Assembly: GCA_012656075.1 (NCBI GenBank)
Contig: JAAKBF010000224.1
Span: 372,001-436,000 of the forward strand
DNA length: 64,000 nucleotides
Source: Phytophthora hibernalis
Lineage: Eukaryota; Oomycota; Peronosporomycetes; Peronosporales; Peronosporaceae
Direction of reading: 5' to 3'
Below the pieces are notes generated by a model. The model was not told the origin of the DNA, ran no database searches, and was given only the letters and a program-made list of their open reading frames with translations. Below are positions 11,556 to 24,108 of this stretch, piece after piece. Each line of letters starts with the position of its first letter. Positions within the stretch are counted from its first letter, which is position 1. A program made the position numbers and the translations under genes.

Positions 11556-12124
11556 CCGACAAATGATCAGCGCTACACGCAACAATGAGCAGTCTTATGA
11601 TCGTTTGCTTACTTCGGATACTTTGTACAAGTTCAGAATTTTATAAAACACTAATCAAGGGAGTTTGTAGTAGATAAGTTGACAAGAGGCGTAGCATTGG
11701 GCTGGGAGGACAGTTGACTAAGATTCTTTTTTAAATTAAGCTCGCGCCTCATTGAACTTTTAAATTTTAAATTTTCGTGTGCCCTACCTCCGGTAGAGGC
11801 ACACAAAAGCGGTAGGCTACCCCTATCGGTGCGTTTGCATCTTGTTGTCTTTGCCAGAGAAAACGCGTTTGCAAACACATCCGAGAAGCCAAGCAGCACC
11901 ATGTATGGATACAACGTCCCGCTCACACCGGGTACAACCCGAGCAGGTAATGATGAATGCGCAAGTATAGCTTGCGCAGCATGTCCTGAGAATCGTAACC
12001 TTGGCGCCCTTCAATCTACATCTTACCTACTCGGGCCAAAGCGACTGCGTGACTCGTTTAACGAAGATAGCGCACTTTCAAACAATGCCGTGCTGTCGTC
12101 CGGAAGAGCTCTGGATTTTACGTT
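11556..12124. other. Border of the transposon island, no confident gene
   Basis: Upstream region of K3 and entry into the repeat-rich interval. It has a small AT-rich patch around 11720-11780 and a weak open frame (from 11829, +) encoding about 100 residues without recognisable similarity. No promoter element can be assigned with confidence. Confidence 0.4.
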
Positions 12125-12384
12125 TTGTGTGGTTTGATGTGTACTGAGTGGGATTGGTGTTCAATCACTGTCTCATGTTGTGTAGAGATAGAGACAATAT
12201 ATGAAGTACGGTATAAACAAATAGGGGATGCAACGTACAAGATGACGTGTCGATGTGAGGAGTATGAGCAGGAATTACTGGGGAGAGGTGTAGTGAGCCG
12301 GCGTTGTGAAAGTTGTAAGCAGCGAGCTTCGATGGAGCGGAGGCGGGCTCAGACTCGAAGAAGACGTGATGCTGAGTTGAAGCT

Positions 12385-15300
12385 ATGCAGAATCGTTTGA
12401 AACCACCGGATGATGTGACCCCGAATATACGTGATTACTACAGTGTGTCGGATATTTGCCCAGTTTTGAGAGGCCTGTTGCTGTCTGGGAAGGGCATTGA
12501 CGGTGAAGGGAATGATGCGAAGATGCGGCTGTGTCGGTCGTGTTTCGTGTCATTATCGAATAAGCGATTGAAGAAGTGCTCCAAGTTTTCTATTGCGAAT
12601 GGGCTATTTATTGGTGAACTACCTGAAGTGTTTGCAGATACTACAATGACGGAGAATGCCATGCTTAATTGAGCGCAACCAATGCGTTATTTAGCTGTCG
12701 TTCGTGGCGGTAAACATTCAAGCTTACGGTCGCATGCGTACATGTTCCCAGCGAATCCTGACTGTCCTGCACAGTTGCTCTTTCACCAAGTAATATCTGA
12801 GGTTATGATTCGAGTCGTGTTGATTGGTGCAATGACTTCAAGGCAAAAAGCTCGGATGATGAAAAAGTTTGAGGTACGAAGCGAACGCTTGAGAGATCAG
12901 TTATCTTGGTACCGAGAACATAACATTATGTTCAAAAACATTGATTTGATGCAGATTGGTAATGATGGGATCGAAACATCGGTGGTAATTGATCGGGCAG
13001 TAGCTTGCGAAGCTAGTTCAGAAGAGCAAAATGACAGTGATATCCTGGATGATATTCAAGCCGCTGACGATCTCGATGCAGCTACGTGGCGGTTCAATGC
13101 ACCTGTACCGGCTCACGAACAAGTTGCTTGTGTGGAAGATGAAGCTTGCGAACAGCAGTCGGTGGGTATTGTGACTGATTTTGAGCATGAAAATGCGGTC
13201 GATGGTGCATTACGGTTGCTACGAAGCGATAAAGTGATTGTGCGTCGATCAAGTGAGATCGTTTCGGATTTTGACAGTGAGTACTGGTCTCTGGCATTTT
13301 GCGAATTATTCCCGTATGGACGAGGGGGATTGGATGAAGATCGGAAAATTCCTATTGGATTGAACGAGTACATCCGATACTGTCTTCGTCTATCGACACG
13401 TCGGCATGCTCGTCATCATGGATTTTTGCTCACTGCGTTTGATGTATTAGCTCGCTTCATGCAGTATGTCTTCAAGCTAAGCTTGCTCCGCGTACCGCAT
13501 TGAATGCAGCAAGTGTGACTGGAAATGAGCTGATGACTCACTTGGAGTTTACAAAAGCACGGTTGAAGTCGAAGCAATCTGGTGCAGGCGAGGTTTCGGC
13601 GCCTGCGGAATATAGGAAAGTTAGTGGATTGTTTTCGAGTGTTTCAACAGGACTGCGAGCACATTGGGGTTCTAACGAAGAGCGGACGGCAGCACGAACC
13701 AATTTACTGTCTATGCCACTTGCGTTCGGTCAACCAGCAATATTTTTACGATTTCTCCTAGCAGCAGTACAACGTACCGAATTGCTAACATAGCAGGTGT
13801 GATTCCGCGGGATTTGTTGGATTCAATCGAAGCTGATGTCACACAGCATTTGGAGTTTACTCGTGCTAAGTTAGGGATGATTGCAACGGCGAATCCTGTT
13901 TCCTGTGCGCGGTGAGTCATACTGTACATGTTCTTGGTTGTTGCTCGGGAAGTGCATTACTAAGTGAGTGATGTTTTTGCTGTTGAAGGTACTTCGATCA
14001 TGTGATCGATATTGTTATCACAGTGCTTCTAAACTGGAACAGGGCGGCAAATGCTTCGAAACCAGGCTATGGTATATTCGGGAAAACCAAGGCATTTTTG
14101 GATCTACTGAGTCGCAGTCATCCACCGGTGATTTGCATTGCCACATGATGATATGGGTTGCTGGGTTTCCTACAACAGTGGCTGAGTATAGTAGGCTTTG
14201 TAAGAGAGCTGAATTCAAACGAAGGCTGGTGGAGTATGTGGATTCAATTGTCACTAGTGATGTACCGCTGCATCCAGATACATGTCCGGTGTGCGAAGCT
14301 GGTGCTCTTGTGGCAACTGAAATAGAGCAGGCGGCTTTCCAGCAGCCACGGAAAGGAGATTCTCGGCCGATCACAGTTCGATGCTCCGATTGCGGATGTC
14401 GATTTAGTGGCAATGAAGTGATTGATGAGCATTTGAGTCGAGTTGGTTCGAGACTTGGCGGTGATTCTGATGTATTATCAGAAGCTGCATGCTTTGCTCG
14501 TTCGGCTATTTCGAAACCTTACACACCATTTTCTCAGCTTACTGAGTTGGAAGCTATCATGAGCACGCGATCAATACTATCATTCCAAAGCCACCATTGG
14601 TATCATTCACAGTCATGCTTTAAGCGCTCGAAGAGAACACCATCAGGCAAAATTTGTCGGATGTTTTTCCGAAAGCAAGCTGCACTGAAACGCATTGGAC
14701 GTCAAGTGATTCCATAGAGCTGGGTCGGAAGTTGGGGAATGAGTATATCAATGCGCATCTCCCAGTGATCAGCAGTACATTTAAATGCAATCACGACGTG
14801 AAGTTTTTAGGAGCTGGCGAAGGTATACATGGAGCAACCAATGGTTTATATTATGCTGACATTGTTATTTTGTTTTGGTGAAGGTCCATTCAAGAGCTTC
14901 TACATGATGAAATACTGCACGAAACCGCAAAAAGAAATCGAAAATCCTGCAGCTTTTCAGCTTCATGCGTTTGACAAGGCAAATGGAAATAGTCAAGTTC
15001 TTGCAGATGCCTTCAGTGCTGGTCGAAAGCGTATCCAGTCGATGTGTTGTACTCTCTCCAATGGCCAAGAGGTGTCAGCACCGATGACAGCATTGCATTT
15101 ATTGCGAGAGTCACCGTTCTACTCTTCGCATGAATTTGTTGGACTGCACCTGGATTCTATTGTTAAGGTGCTTTCTGATGTGGAGAGATACTGCTGTGCT
15201 TGAAGAAGTGCAGGAAGGGACGTATAAACCTGTGAATGCTCTAATCGATTACTGTGCAAGACCAAGTGCAATGGGTGACGTTCCGTTGATGGAATTCAAA

Positions 15301-15405
15301 CGGTGCTGGGAGAAAAAAGGAATTGCAAAGGATTGTTGTTCCAGGAACAACATCCGCAGCATCGTACGCACTCTATTCATCGTCGTTCTGCTGAAGCTGT
15401 CGTGA
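12385..15405 (+). pseudogene. Helitron replication initiator (Rep) region, broken
   Basis: Frames at 12385-12672, 12682-13503, 13500-13793, 13968-14717, 14654-15203 and 15130-15405 together resemble the N-terminal two thirds of a Helitron protein. Recognisable blocks are LRGLLLSGKGID, PYGRGGLDEDRK, SMPLAFGQPAIF, the HUH motif in LHCHMMIW near 14140, a zinc-like CPVCEAG / CSDCGCRF pair near 14290-14400, and ESPFYSSHEF near 15110. The HUH histidines would bind the metal for single-strand cleavage. Several frame changes and a premature stop make activity unlikely as written. Confidence 0.75.
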
Positions 15406-16036
15406 CTGTCTTCAGCTCAAGATTGCCAGATATGCGCAGGGCAGACACAACACTAGCTATCAAAGTGGAGTATTACAAACGTTTAATGGCTTTGTTTAAG
15501 CCATTTTGGGGTACTGGTGACTTTCGGACGACAGATGAGAGAGTTGTGACTACGTTTGAAAATTGGTGGAGCTCTACTGATGCAGAAGCCGCACATATAT
15601 ATGCCAATCTCCGTGAAGGCTATTATATATCGCGTGAACTTGCTGACACTAAGGAAGACGATGACGTGCTTCACTATCAGCACTGTGTCACAGGTGATAC
15701 AGTGGAGATGACACCTCACGAGGAGGTTGATATTAGCGACGATGATTTTGACGCATCGAATATGCTGGATGATATAACAAGTGCTCAGCCAAACGAAGAT
15801 CATGTAAGCGAACTCAAGCGAGGAGTAGAATCTACGGAGCTGGCATCATCAGCAATGTTATGTGACGAACATATAGAGTGTCCAATGGATATGGCTGCTC
15901 TAGATGATGCAATACAGGATCAAGAACTACTTGCAAAGGATATATCTCCAGGGGATGATATCAGGCATAAAATGATAGATTTCCCAGCTGTAGCAACGGG
16001 CATTGAAGTTATGAATGCCATCAAGGGGTCAGATGA

Positions 16037-17601
16037 GTGGGAACCTCCCCAGCTGGGATACCGAGGCAGCTTCCACCACGAGCTACTCTTCGTGAAGTTT
16101 CATCTCACTTCAAGCTCAACGAAAAGCAGCATAAAATGTTTGTGGTGGTGGGGACACGCCTTTTAGAGGCTTTGACGCTTGATGATACTTCTGCTGCGTT
16201 GAGGGAGCCGTTGGTTTCTTTTTTGGGTGGATTGCCAGGAGCTGGAGAGAGTAGAGTCATTTGGGCTATCCAAAGACTTGCATCTGCGTGGGGGTGTCCG
16301 GAAGCTGTTGGTACGGTTGCGTATCAAGGGGTGGCAGCTCAAGCAGTTAATGGAGAGACAATCCATAAGTTTTTTGCTGGAGTTTGAGTGGATTTTCAAA
16401 AACAAAGGAGGTGTCGCCAGTTCAACGCGAAAAAATGGCGAAACTCAAGACGCTCATAGTCGACGAGATTTCTACAACAGATGTGAAGATTGTGGGAATG
16501 ATTGATAGTTGTCTGCGGCATTTGCGAAATCAACCCAATCTAATCTTCGGTGGCGTTGATGTTTTATTCGTAGGAGATTGGCTGCAGCAATTACCAGTTG
16601 CTGGTGTACCTGCCTATGTTGGTGCTCCTCCATACGTCAGAACTCAACGAGCACGAACGTTTAGTCAGGGTGGCGATTTCTTTTTCGTTCTCGAGGTATA
16701 CAGAGTTATCAGCAAGTTCGAAACGTGGTGATGTTGACTGAGAACATGCGTCACCGTGACGATCCTGAATGGCGAGACATTCTAAGTCGGTGGCGAACTG
16801 GAACTTACACTCAGGAGGATATTGATGCAGTAAATGTCGCGAGTTATGCTAGTGATTGGAGTGTTCGAAACACCGAACATGGGTCGTTTTGTCCTATTAT
16901 CGTGACTTCGAATAAGCTGCGAACTCAGTTCAATGCTCAAGCGTTACGGGCATACTGTCGGACTCACGGACAGACTTTTCACAAGTTTGTGGCAAAACTA
17001 ACTCGTAGGCGTAAACCTCTTGGTCGTGCAAAACGAAGAAGCCTACAAACACTACGGGACGATAAGACTAATGGCATGCCTGTTGTGTTAGAAATAGCAT
17101 TTGGTACACCGGTCCAATGCACGAAGAACGTATCACGGGCTTTGAAACTTGCAAATGGAACTATTGGCTTTGTGGCTGGGTTTAAAGTATCCGCAGGTGA
17201 TGTGGTAACTTCGAGTTTACATGCTGACGGGTATGAAGAAGTGCGTCACACAGGACCACCTGATGTAGTGTTTATCAAACTTAGGGGCTACGAGAACCGT
17301 CGTTTCTTGCCGTTCCTTCCTGATGGTATTGTGCCCGTTCGGGTGCGACGTGCATGTGCAGTTACCAAATCGTGGGTTCTCCATTGCCATTAAGCAGACT
17401 CCATTAACCCCAGCGTTTTCCCTTACCACTGAGAAGTGCCAAGGTATGACGGTTGACAAGATGATACTTGCGCCGCTCCGGCACAAAACAAGGAAAACTC
17501 CGCAGCAATCCTCCTTTTATGTGGCGGCTACGAGAGTTAGGTCGCTTCGACAGTTATGTCTGATGGAGCCGCTAGAGTTAGATATCTTTATTGTACTTTA
17601 A
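16037..17601 (+). pseudogene. Helitron PIF1-family DNA helicase region, broken
   Basis: SF1B helicase motifs occur in order: motif I in SFLGGLPGAGESR (the Walker A lysine is replaced by Glu), motif II LIVDEIS, motif III FVGDWLQQLPV, then VVMLTENMRH, a long central part, and motif VI SFYVAATRVRS near 17510. Three frame changes interrupt the domain. The one near 16386 is a T-run and could be a one-base error; the one near 17330 cannot be fixed by a single added base. The Lys-to-Glu change is a substitution and would by itself abolish ATP binding. Confidence 0.85.
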
Positions 17602-17827
17602 GCCGGTTCCTGCAGCTGTTGATGAGACGGAACGACTTGAAGGTCTCGAGACATCATAACTGCATTCATCAGTAGGTTTTGGAAAAATATTAACTTGACT
17701 TAAAAGAAATGCTTACGCTTCTTCCTACCTGATCACATTGCATTTCGAATTCCTTTGTTGATGAAGCGTTGTTAAATATCGAGCGTTTGTGGCCTGTCAT
17801 GTGGTTGCTGGTGCAGTCAGGTTTCAT

Positions 17828-18367
17828 TCACGCGTCGGGGAGTCGCTGAATATCGTCACTGTGGCAAATTCCACCCAGAATGCCGTTCCACACCGAAATT
17901 TCTTGCAAGTCTCGCAGTTGGAGCTTAGCACCCAGCACGAATTTGGAATCGTTCAGCGACGCACCCCAAACCGTCACTCGGAAGGTGATACTTTGTTGAT
18001 TCATGGGAGTCAGCAGCTGCACTTCTTTCGCGACGAGTTGGAATTCTTCACTTGAGCAGTCATCAACCATGCGCAGGTGAATACCCCGTGAAAACTCTGA
18101 CTTTCCGTAAAGTCGCATCGTTGCCTGCACAGGGCTCGGAGTTCCCTCAATCGGGCTTGTGGCATGTTCACGGAGTTTATCAACAGTAGTGTAGTGGTCG
18201 CCTTGTTGCTCATCCGCGCGGAGGTCACGGATTTTTGAAGAAGAGACATTGGTTGATGGTTCTTGGAGATAGGCTGAGTTAGGGTGGGTTCTCACAGCGA
18301 TACAAATCGCGGAATGAGCTTGTGTTCTGCAGCTTTGTACCTGTATGGGACGTGCATTTACAAACAA
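17828..18367 (-). CDS. Hypothetical protein inside the repeat island
   Basis: An uninterrupted frame of 179 residues with mixed composition, without signal peptide or membrane helix. I do not recognise a family. The C-terminal half (SITFRVTVWGASLND, LGAKLQLRDLQEISVWNGI) has alternating hydrophobics suggesting beta strands. It lies on the strand opposite the Helitron, 226 bases beyond its helicase. It could be a captured host fragment, a transposon accessory protein or a chance frame. Confidence 0.35.
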   Translation of the reverse strand: MFVNARPIQVQSCRTQAHSAICIAVRTHPNSAYLQEPSTNVSSSKIRDLRADEQQGDHYTTVDKLREHATSPIEGTPSPVQATMRLYGKSEFSRGIHLRMVDDCSSEEFQLVAKEVQLLTPMNQQSITFRVTVWGASLNDSKFVLGAKLQLRDLQEISVWNGILGGICHSDDIQRLPDA

Positions 18368-20870
18368 CCGACATGGGCGAACCGGTCGTTATAGTCTTTT
18401 AAAAGTTGCGACGAGAGCACGTTCGTTCGTCACTGAAGAAAAATGTTTGTTGACCATCTGCGTCTTGATACGCATAGTTTTTTTTACCATCGTAGTGCCT
18501 CTCTAAAGTGTGTTTGGTGTGTTGCATCGTATCGTCAGTGGCGGGAACTAAGGCAGTATAAAAGTATTGTAGTCAGACCACATAAGCAAGCTGAAGAAAG
18601 GTATTTATGCAACCAACCTTGAAGCACACACTTGGGATCGGACATCATGCTCGAATGGTTTTAAGACCTATTCCCAGCTCCAAGGGTATTGTTTGGGTAG
18701 ACGTCAGAGCCCTTTCTCCCTAATGGCGCCATGTCAAGTTGAAGCTGTGTCGCTGGCTATGAATGTGTCGAACTAGCTATGCACTTCCGTCAGTTAGCGA
18801 ATGCAGAACCGGCATGACTAAGTCATGGCACATGTCACACTTCGTTCCGAGCACGCCAAATCGTCGATCTCTGTTGGCAGCGATGAATGTTTACGAGGCT
18901 GACGGCGTGCGGTAACCTCGGCTACTCACTGGTACACGTAGTCGGAGTGAGATGATAAATCGGCAACATCACTCCAGATACACACTTGAAGCGGCGCATC
19001 TGAAGCCAATACTGGAAATGCAGAAGGATGATAGCGAAGATATTGGTATTATCGTGGCACCACCAGCGCCGCAAATTCATCAAGATGGCCAACTGGTTAG
19101 CGAGCCAGCCTATGATGACAACGGACAAACATGAAACCCCTGAGGTGGATTTAGATCCACGGCGCTGCGAAGCGACTTCGCCGGGCAGCAGTTTCGTCGC
19201 GCTTTATCCAACAACTGGCAAACGGCAACCAAACGTACGTGCACGTGTTTTATTTGATGTCGCTTCATTGTCACAATAGTGAGTGTTTGTCGTGAATGTT
19301 TGTCTTTTGAATGTGTATTGAGTTACAAGCAACATTATCAGATCTCCGCTAAGATCCCCGTAACAACTCTGGAATAAATCCAGAGAACAAGGTAGATGGA
19401 GCTTCTTCGCCCAACAACATTCGGATCACCACCATCCACAAGATACACTTAATATTTTGTGTGACCGTAGTCACAATCGGTGACATATGGACTCAGGTGA
19501 CACTCGCCAATTAAGGGTGCTATTTATGAGCTGTTACTTTAGCCTGTTGTGCTGTTGCCTTCCTACAGCCCCTGTCAACCTGTTGTTGGCACTTGTCGTC
19601 TGTCACATTCTCACCATCTGCCAGCTCGACCTGTTACCCTTAGCAATTGGTTTAATATTAGAGAGCCACTTGCATATTTATGTATGTCGTGTGTCGTACA
19701 CCACAACCAACTTCAACGAGTTGCAGTGTTACATGTTGAAGTGCAACTTGCCCAACGCTTGTATTATTCTGCACTGCTCAGACATCGACCGGAACAATTA
19801 TCCTGCCATTGTACTAACATTTGGCAGCCATATTCGTCATTTTAGGCTAATGTACATATACTCGATGCTATTGCGACGTCCGCGCTTCTCGTACTTATGA
19901 GATAACTTGCATCGCTTTGCTACAACACTGAGGACAATAGACGTTAGCCTTGCATGTGTTTAATTCGCTTGCTATACGGGTAAAGAGCAAGCAATATTAT
20001 TTGATTAGCAGGTCAACCTCCTCAAGCAATTTTGGATGAATCCCTCGGCGGCGGACATCGACTTCAATCAGCCCATGGACACCCGACTGCTCGAGCTGAA
20101 AGACATCCCGTGGCGAATTGTCGTGAATGGTTTTGATCTTGAAGCGGTGCTGGCAGCGGTCACGAGACTGACAACGGTATACACGCGCTAGCAGCCGATC
20201 GGTTTAGTACCTAGTTTCGTAGACGTAAATGTTGTCTTCACGCTCAAACATTGCCGCCCTTGCGTGAGACATTGACTCAAAGACTCCAATTACGGCAAAA
20301 GCGCGTGTTGAAACAGATTCGTTGTCCCCGTGGTGAAATCGGTGCTGTTGTCGAAGTCCTAGGACGAGTTGGACCCATCGTCACTACTCTGCGACTCAAG
20401 AGAGTCACGGCTGACCGCGCTATCGCCCTCATCCGCGGTTCGCCGAAACCGTCTGACGCCTATAGGCAATTCTCCTTCGCCAGAATCACCATTGTCGTCA
20501 ACCATCCCGTGGACCAGCCTGCAACGCGGTTCGCCAGAGTAGCTTTCGTTGCAGGTGACTGCTTGACCGAGAAGATAAATCGAAAATGTCGACAAGTGAA
20601 GATAGTTCATTCGGAAGCAATCGATTCTTCACCGAATATAGATCTGCTTTCCCTCAAGTCTTGTCCGATCGTACTGAAAAGCTAAACAAGAATGCAAAGA
20701 TAAAGATGCTCGTGTTGATCAGGGATCGGAAAATAAAATGTTTTATTTTACGGACAATCGCTTGGCTGCATAATAGTAAGTGCAATACGCACAGCAAAAT
20801 AATAAATATTTAGCAATAAAAGTAATATATTACCAGGAGTGTTCGTTACCTCATCGTTCTTACTCACTCG
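18368..20870. other. Unassigned repeat-island sequence
   Basis: No confident gene. The stretch is mosaic in composition. A Cys/Leu-rich frame at 19487-19900 (+) has no recognisable similarity. The block 20251-20690 is open on both strands without a match. Likely decayed transposon or LTR material, but I could not identify paired LTRs or terminal inverted repeats. Confidence 0.4.
20036..20191 (+). CDS. Short hypothetical open frame, 51 residues
   Basis: Begins with ATG, reads MNPSAADIDFNQP..., and ends in TAG. Composition is protein-like (balanced, amphipathic), and the frame stays open upstream of the ATG for several codons, so it may be the last exon or remnant of a longer protein. No family recognised. 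Confidence 0.22.
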   Translation: MNPSAADIDFNQPMDTRLLELKDIPWRIVVNGFDLEAVLAAVTRLTTVYTR

Positions 20871-20879
20871 ATTCATTCG

Positions 20880-22390
20880 ACACGAGCGTACCTGCATTCC
20901 ACATATCGCTGTTAGCACGAAGGAAGGTAAGCAACTCGAAGTTAGCATCATCCAAACGACCTCGCTGAGGGCCAGAGTCAGCTTGGTCTGCGAGAACAAG
21001 GGCTCAGAGACATAGCTTGTCGGCGGGATTTTCGTCAACAACGCGTGGTAGGCAGTAGCAGACCTTCCTGTTCTGCGTGGGGCAGCGCCGTCCAGAAGAA
21101 TAGTCGTCGCGAAGTCCGGAGCTCGGTCCTTCTTGCGCTTCTCTCCGACGACAGGTAGAAGAGTGACGAACCTCGCTACACTTTTAGCCTCAGCTGGGGA
21201 AAGGGGAGTACAGTTGGTCACCTTGATTACGTCGTTCTCAAAAGTGGGTGAGTGCACGATTTTCGATGCCAGATCAAGGTGGCTCTTCATTTCTGGGTAT
21301 CGCTCCAGCAACGAAGTGAATAGCAGCCTGGTGTCCGCCATGGTAGTCGTTTCATCTTGTAGTTTATTGCAAACACTATCGAGAATGCGTAGATCCGTAT
21401 CCAAAGCTGCCAATTTGCGGTTAGCCGACGCAGAAGGGACAAGATCCTCGACAGACTCCACCTTACGGATATCACCGCGGATACGAAGGTACCGTGTGAC
21501 CATCTCACGAGTTGACGACCAGCGTGTGGCATTTCTCTTGATCGGGCGCAAATCCGTGAACTTGGCCAGCTCAGCGCTGTTGTTGAGCTGTCGTAGCTGG
21601 ATCATCATCGTGTTGACCTGACTCATAGTGGCCCAGAAAGGCCTGCACTGCCAAATTGAGTCGGTGACTCGCGCAACCAATCAACTGCACAGCCAGCCTC
21701 GTGGCAATCGAGCGATTGGTGCTACAATTGTCGCCGACGACAAACAAAACCATAGGTATGGTCTTGTTGTAGAGGTCCAAAACCCGCTTGAAATGGTCGA
21801 TCTGGACGTCGGCCGTCTGCGAGCCGTCATCGAGCGGCGAAATCGAAACCAATCGCCGTCGGAGATAGCTTCCATGCATATAGACGACAAAGATGGCGAG
21901 ATAGTGCTTCGAACCAAGTGTCCATCCGTCGAAAACGATGCCGAACGCCTCACCCATCTTCACTTCAAGTACCTTGCCCAACTTTCCTGCAACAAATTGC
22001 ATTTTCAACTTGACAGCCTTGGACGTAGTAGGCGTCAGACGGGACATTGACCGCGTCAATGGGTCGTCAACCTCGCACAGAGGGTGATTACGCTCAATGA
22101 CCCAGCGCATCCAGCGCTACAGGTGATCCACCGACTCTGGAACGAATCCAAACGACACGATGGACCCACTTTGAGCACGTAGGGATGTAGCCATCTCGGT
22201 CAGGTAGTCGGGGTGCTTGCTCGCCAGATGAGAGAGGAGGTTGGAGAAGCCAATTGCTGGGGCCTGCTTGCGTCCGCCGTTGCAGATTTTGTAGGTATAG
22301 CGGTAGTCGGGGCCCTCTTCAAAAAGAAGGCGCAGATTTCGGCGCTTGTCGGCATCTTTGGGTGGGAGGGGAAGGAGCTTGTTCTGCTTG
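20880..22390 (-). mobile_element. Degenerate hAT-type transposase
   Basis: Minus-strand remnants in the hAT order. A BED-like DNA-binding segment lies near 22340-22210 (RKQAPAIGFSNLLSHLASKHP; one zinc cysteine is visible). The catalytic core follows: FDGWTLGSKHYLAIFVVY, then VVGDNCSTNRSIATRLAV, then CASHRLNLAVQ. An RNATRWSSTREM block lies near 21530. The C-terminal dimerisation region is near 21030-20930, spread over two frames (EPLFSQTKLTLALS). Breaks fall near 22110, 21680 and 21000. Terminal inverted repeats and the 8-bp target duplication were not located. Confidence 0.82.
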
Positions 22391-22794
22391 GGTTGGGTTT
22401 TAGCAAGTAAATTACGAAGTGAGGTGGTAATACTTGGTACATGCGAGGCCGAAGTGGGTTATGAGAGTCTCCGCAACGGTTTGTTCGTGAGGACTCATAA
22501 TTTTTGACTTAATTTTACTATGCATCCTTTAATTATGTCGTTTCTGGTAATGTATTGGGTATTATTGCCCAATTTTTCAATTGATTTTAAAGAAGAAGGT
22601 GCAATAATTAATATTGAGCCCACTATTATACTTATTACTGCCCAAAACGTTATTAAATTCCGATCCCTGGTGTTGATGTCGACAATAATCTCCTACGCGA
22701 AGGTCGCTCGTCGTTGAGCCGTATGTGAAAGATAAAAATGGGCGCTACGAGTCATTCGTAGTGGTCGAGTATGCGTGCATGCAGGGATATTCTA

Positions 22795-22870
22795 AGTGAC
22801 CAGCCTTTCGATGGCGCAGTGGCATGAGTCTCCACGAATAGCTGGAGGGGATTTCGATTCTGGGGGCGGC
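22795..22870 (+). repeat. tRNA-derived SINE-like element (pol III promoter-like boxes)
   Basis: TGGCGCAGTGG (about 22810-22820) fits the A-box consensus TRGCNNAGYGG. TTTCGATTC about 35 bases downstream is one mismatch from the B box GTTCGATTC. Between them CTCCA and TGGAG can pair as an anticodon-like stem, but the loop is eight bases and the D and acceptor stems do not fold properly. So this is a tRNA-related relic rather than a working tRNA. Its 3' tail and copy number cannot be judged from one window. Confidence 0.42.
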
Positions 22871-23421
22871 AGTGCTGACAATTTCGCAGCTATCTCTGTC
22901 GATAGCAATCTGCTGGGAAGCAACCCTTTCGACTGTCTGGGTTGCGAATCATTCGTCTTTAGGTACGTCCCGTTCGTTCCTGCCTGACTGTTATCTATGA
23001 CATAAACTCTTGCCTCAACGACAAGTGTAAGTATATGCTGGAGGTGATGTTGATGCTGATATGAGCAGATGTAAGCCGATGAACGGCACACCCAAGTCAA
23101 CACGGAGCGTACCTAACTTCCTCGTAAGTCGGAGAAACCCTGGACGGTTCCAACAGATTTTCAAACTGACAGTTATGGAATATTTTTATCTGTTGAGGAG
23201 CAACACTTGAACAGGGCCGCCAACAGGTGAGCAGGGTTGTACCGTGACAACAGCTCAAAAGTGCAAGAACAACAGAAATTAATTATTTCCCGCCAATTAA
23301 ACCCTGGGGGACCCCACCAATAAAATTGGTTAGGATGTTCAGCCAGCTAAAGCTGTCCTCCCAGTATAAGTTGATAAACAATCAATAGGTGGCGGTTCTA
23401 CTGCAACTTTCTCCGCACCGG

Positions 23422-23589
23422 GCAGCACAGTATAGGACCCGCACGGGGTGGGTGGCTGCTACGGCAATAGATCTCGCCGCAATGGACGCCTTGCTCAGTT
23501 GCAAGTTGATAAGTTGATAAGTAAATAAGTATATAAAGATATCAATAGAGGACTGCAGCTTGCTACGCACTGTGGCAGCACAGTATAGG
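23422..23589. repeat. Direct repeat, 153-bp spacing
   Basis: The 15-mer GCAGCACAGTATAGG occurs at 23422-23436 and 23575-23589, followed in both places by a related stretch (CCCGC or CCTGC, then GTGGGT and a GATC-containing tail). This indicates a diverged tandem duplication of about 150 bp, possibly inside an LTR. Confidence 0.65.
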
Positions 23590-24062
23590 GCCTGCGTGGG
23601 TACAAGTAGCTTCCATGACAACAGTGATCATAGCCAGCAGCTATAAGGTGGGTCGGGAAACCTATCGCAACGATAATGGTCAACACAATCTGTAATGAGT
23701 CGACAAGCATTTACAATTAATGGATTGCATTGAGATCCACCAATCTCAACCAACGATATCGGTCTCATCAGGGTCTTTACCACCATTACCCTCCTTCTGC
23801 CCGGCAGTGTCGGTCGCGCATACGAGCTCCCGAACGGTGGGCTGAGCAGAAGACATCATTGCGTCTGACGGTAAAAACGGAATACCACTCTCTTGTTTAG
23901 GATTTTCCTGATTGACATGTTTTGACGCACAAAGAATTGAGCATGTTTCTATCAGCTGCAGTAGTACTTTTGCACCCAATGTGATACCGGTACTGGAAAA
24001 ATATCAGCCCAACTCTCCAGTCAAGATTCCTACTGAGTACTTCGAAGTATATTGTTGCGTTT

Positions 24063-24108
24063 ATGAAAATGTAGGAGGGTGTCCTATGAAAATGTAGGAG
24101 GGTGTCCT
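24063..24108. repeat. Perfect 23-bp tandem duplication
   Basis: Two exact adjacent copies of a 23-base unit beginning ATGAAAATGTAGGAGG (24063-24085, 24086-24108). The duplication is recent or slippage-generated and lies in non-coding sequence. Confidence 0.9.

Larger units (their letters stand above)
12125..17601 (+). mobile_element. Degenerate Helitron (Rep/helicase) element
   Basis: About 5.5 kb of coding remnants in one direction, in the order expected for an oomycete Helitron: a short Cys-rich leader, a DUF6570-like region (CRSCFVSLSNK, then GELPEV), a Helitron_like_N/Rep region with a HUH-type motif (GDLHCHMMIWVAG), and a PIF1-family helicase. The reading frame is broken many times; some breaks are compatible with one-base homopolymer loss, others are not. 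Neither the 5' TC end nor a 3' hairpin plus CTRR end could be placed, so the boundaries given are coding boundaries only. Confidence 0.85.

Noticed and set aside
17828..18367. Secreted effector in the repeat island
   Set aside because: No signal peptide and no RxLR or LFLAK motif.
22795..22870. Functional tRNA gene
   Set aside because: Eight-base anticodon loop and no matching acceptor or D stems.
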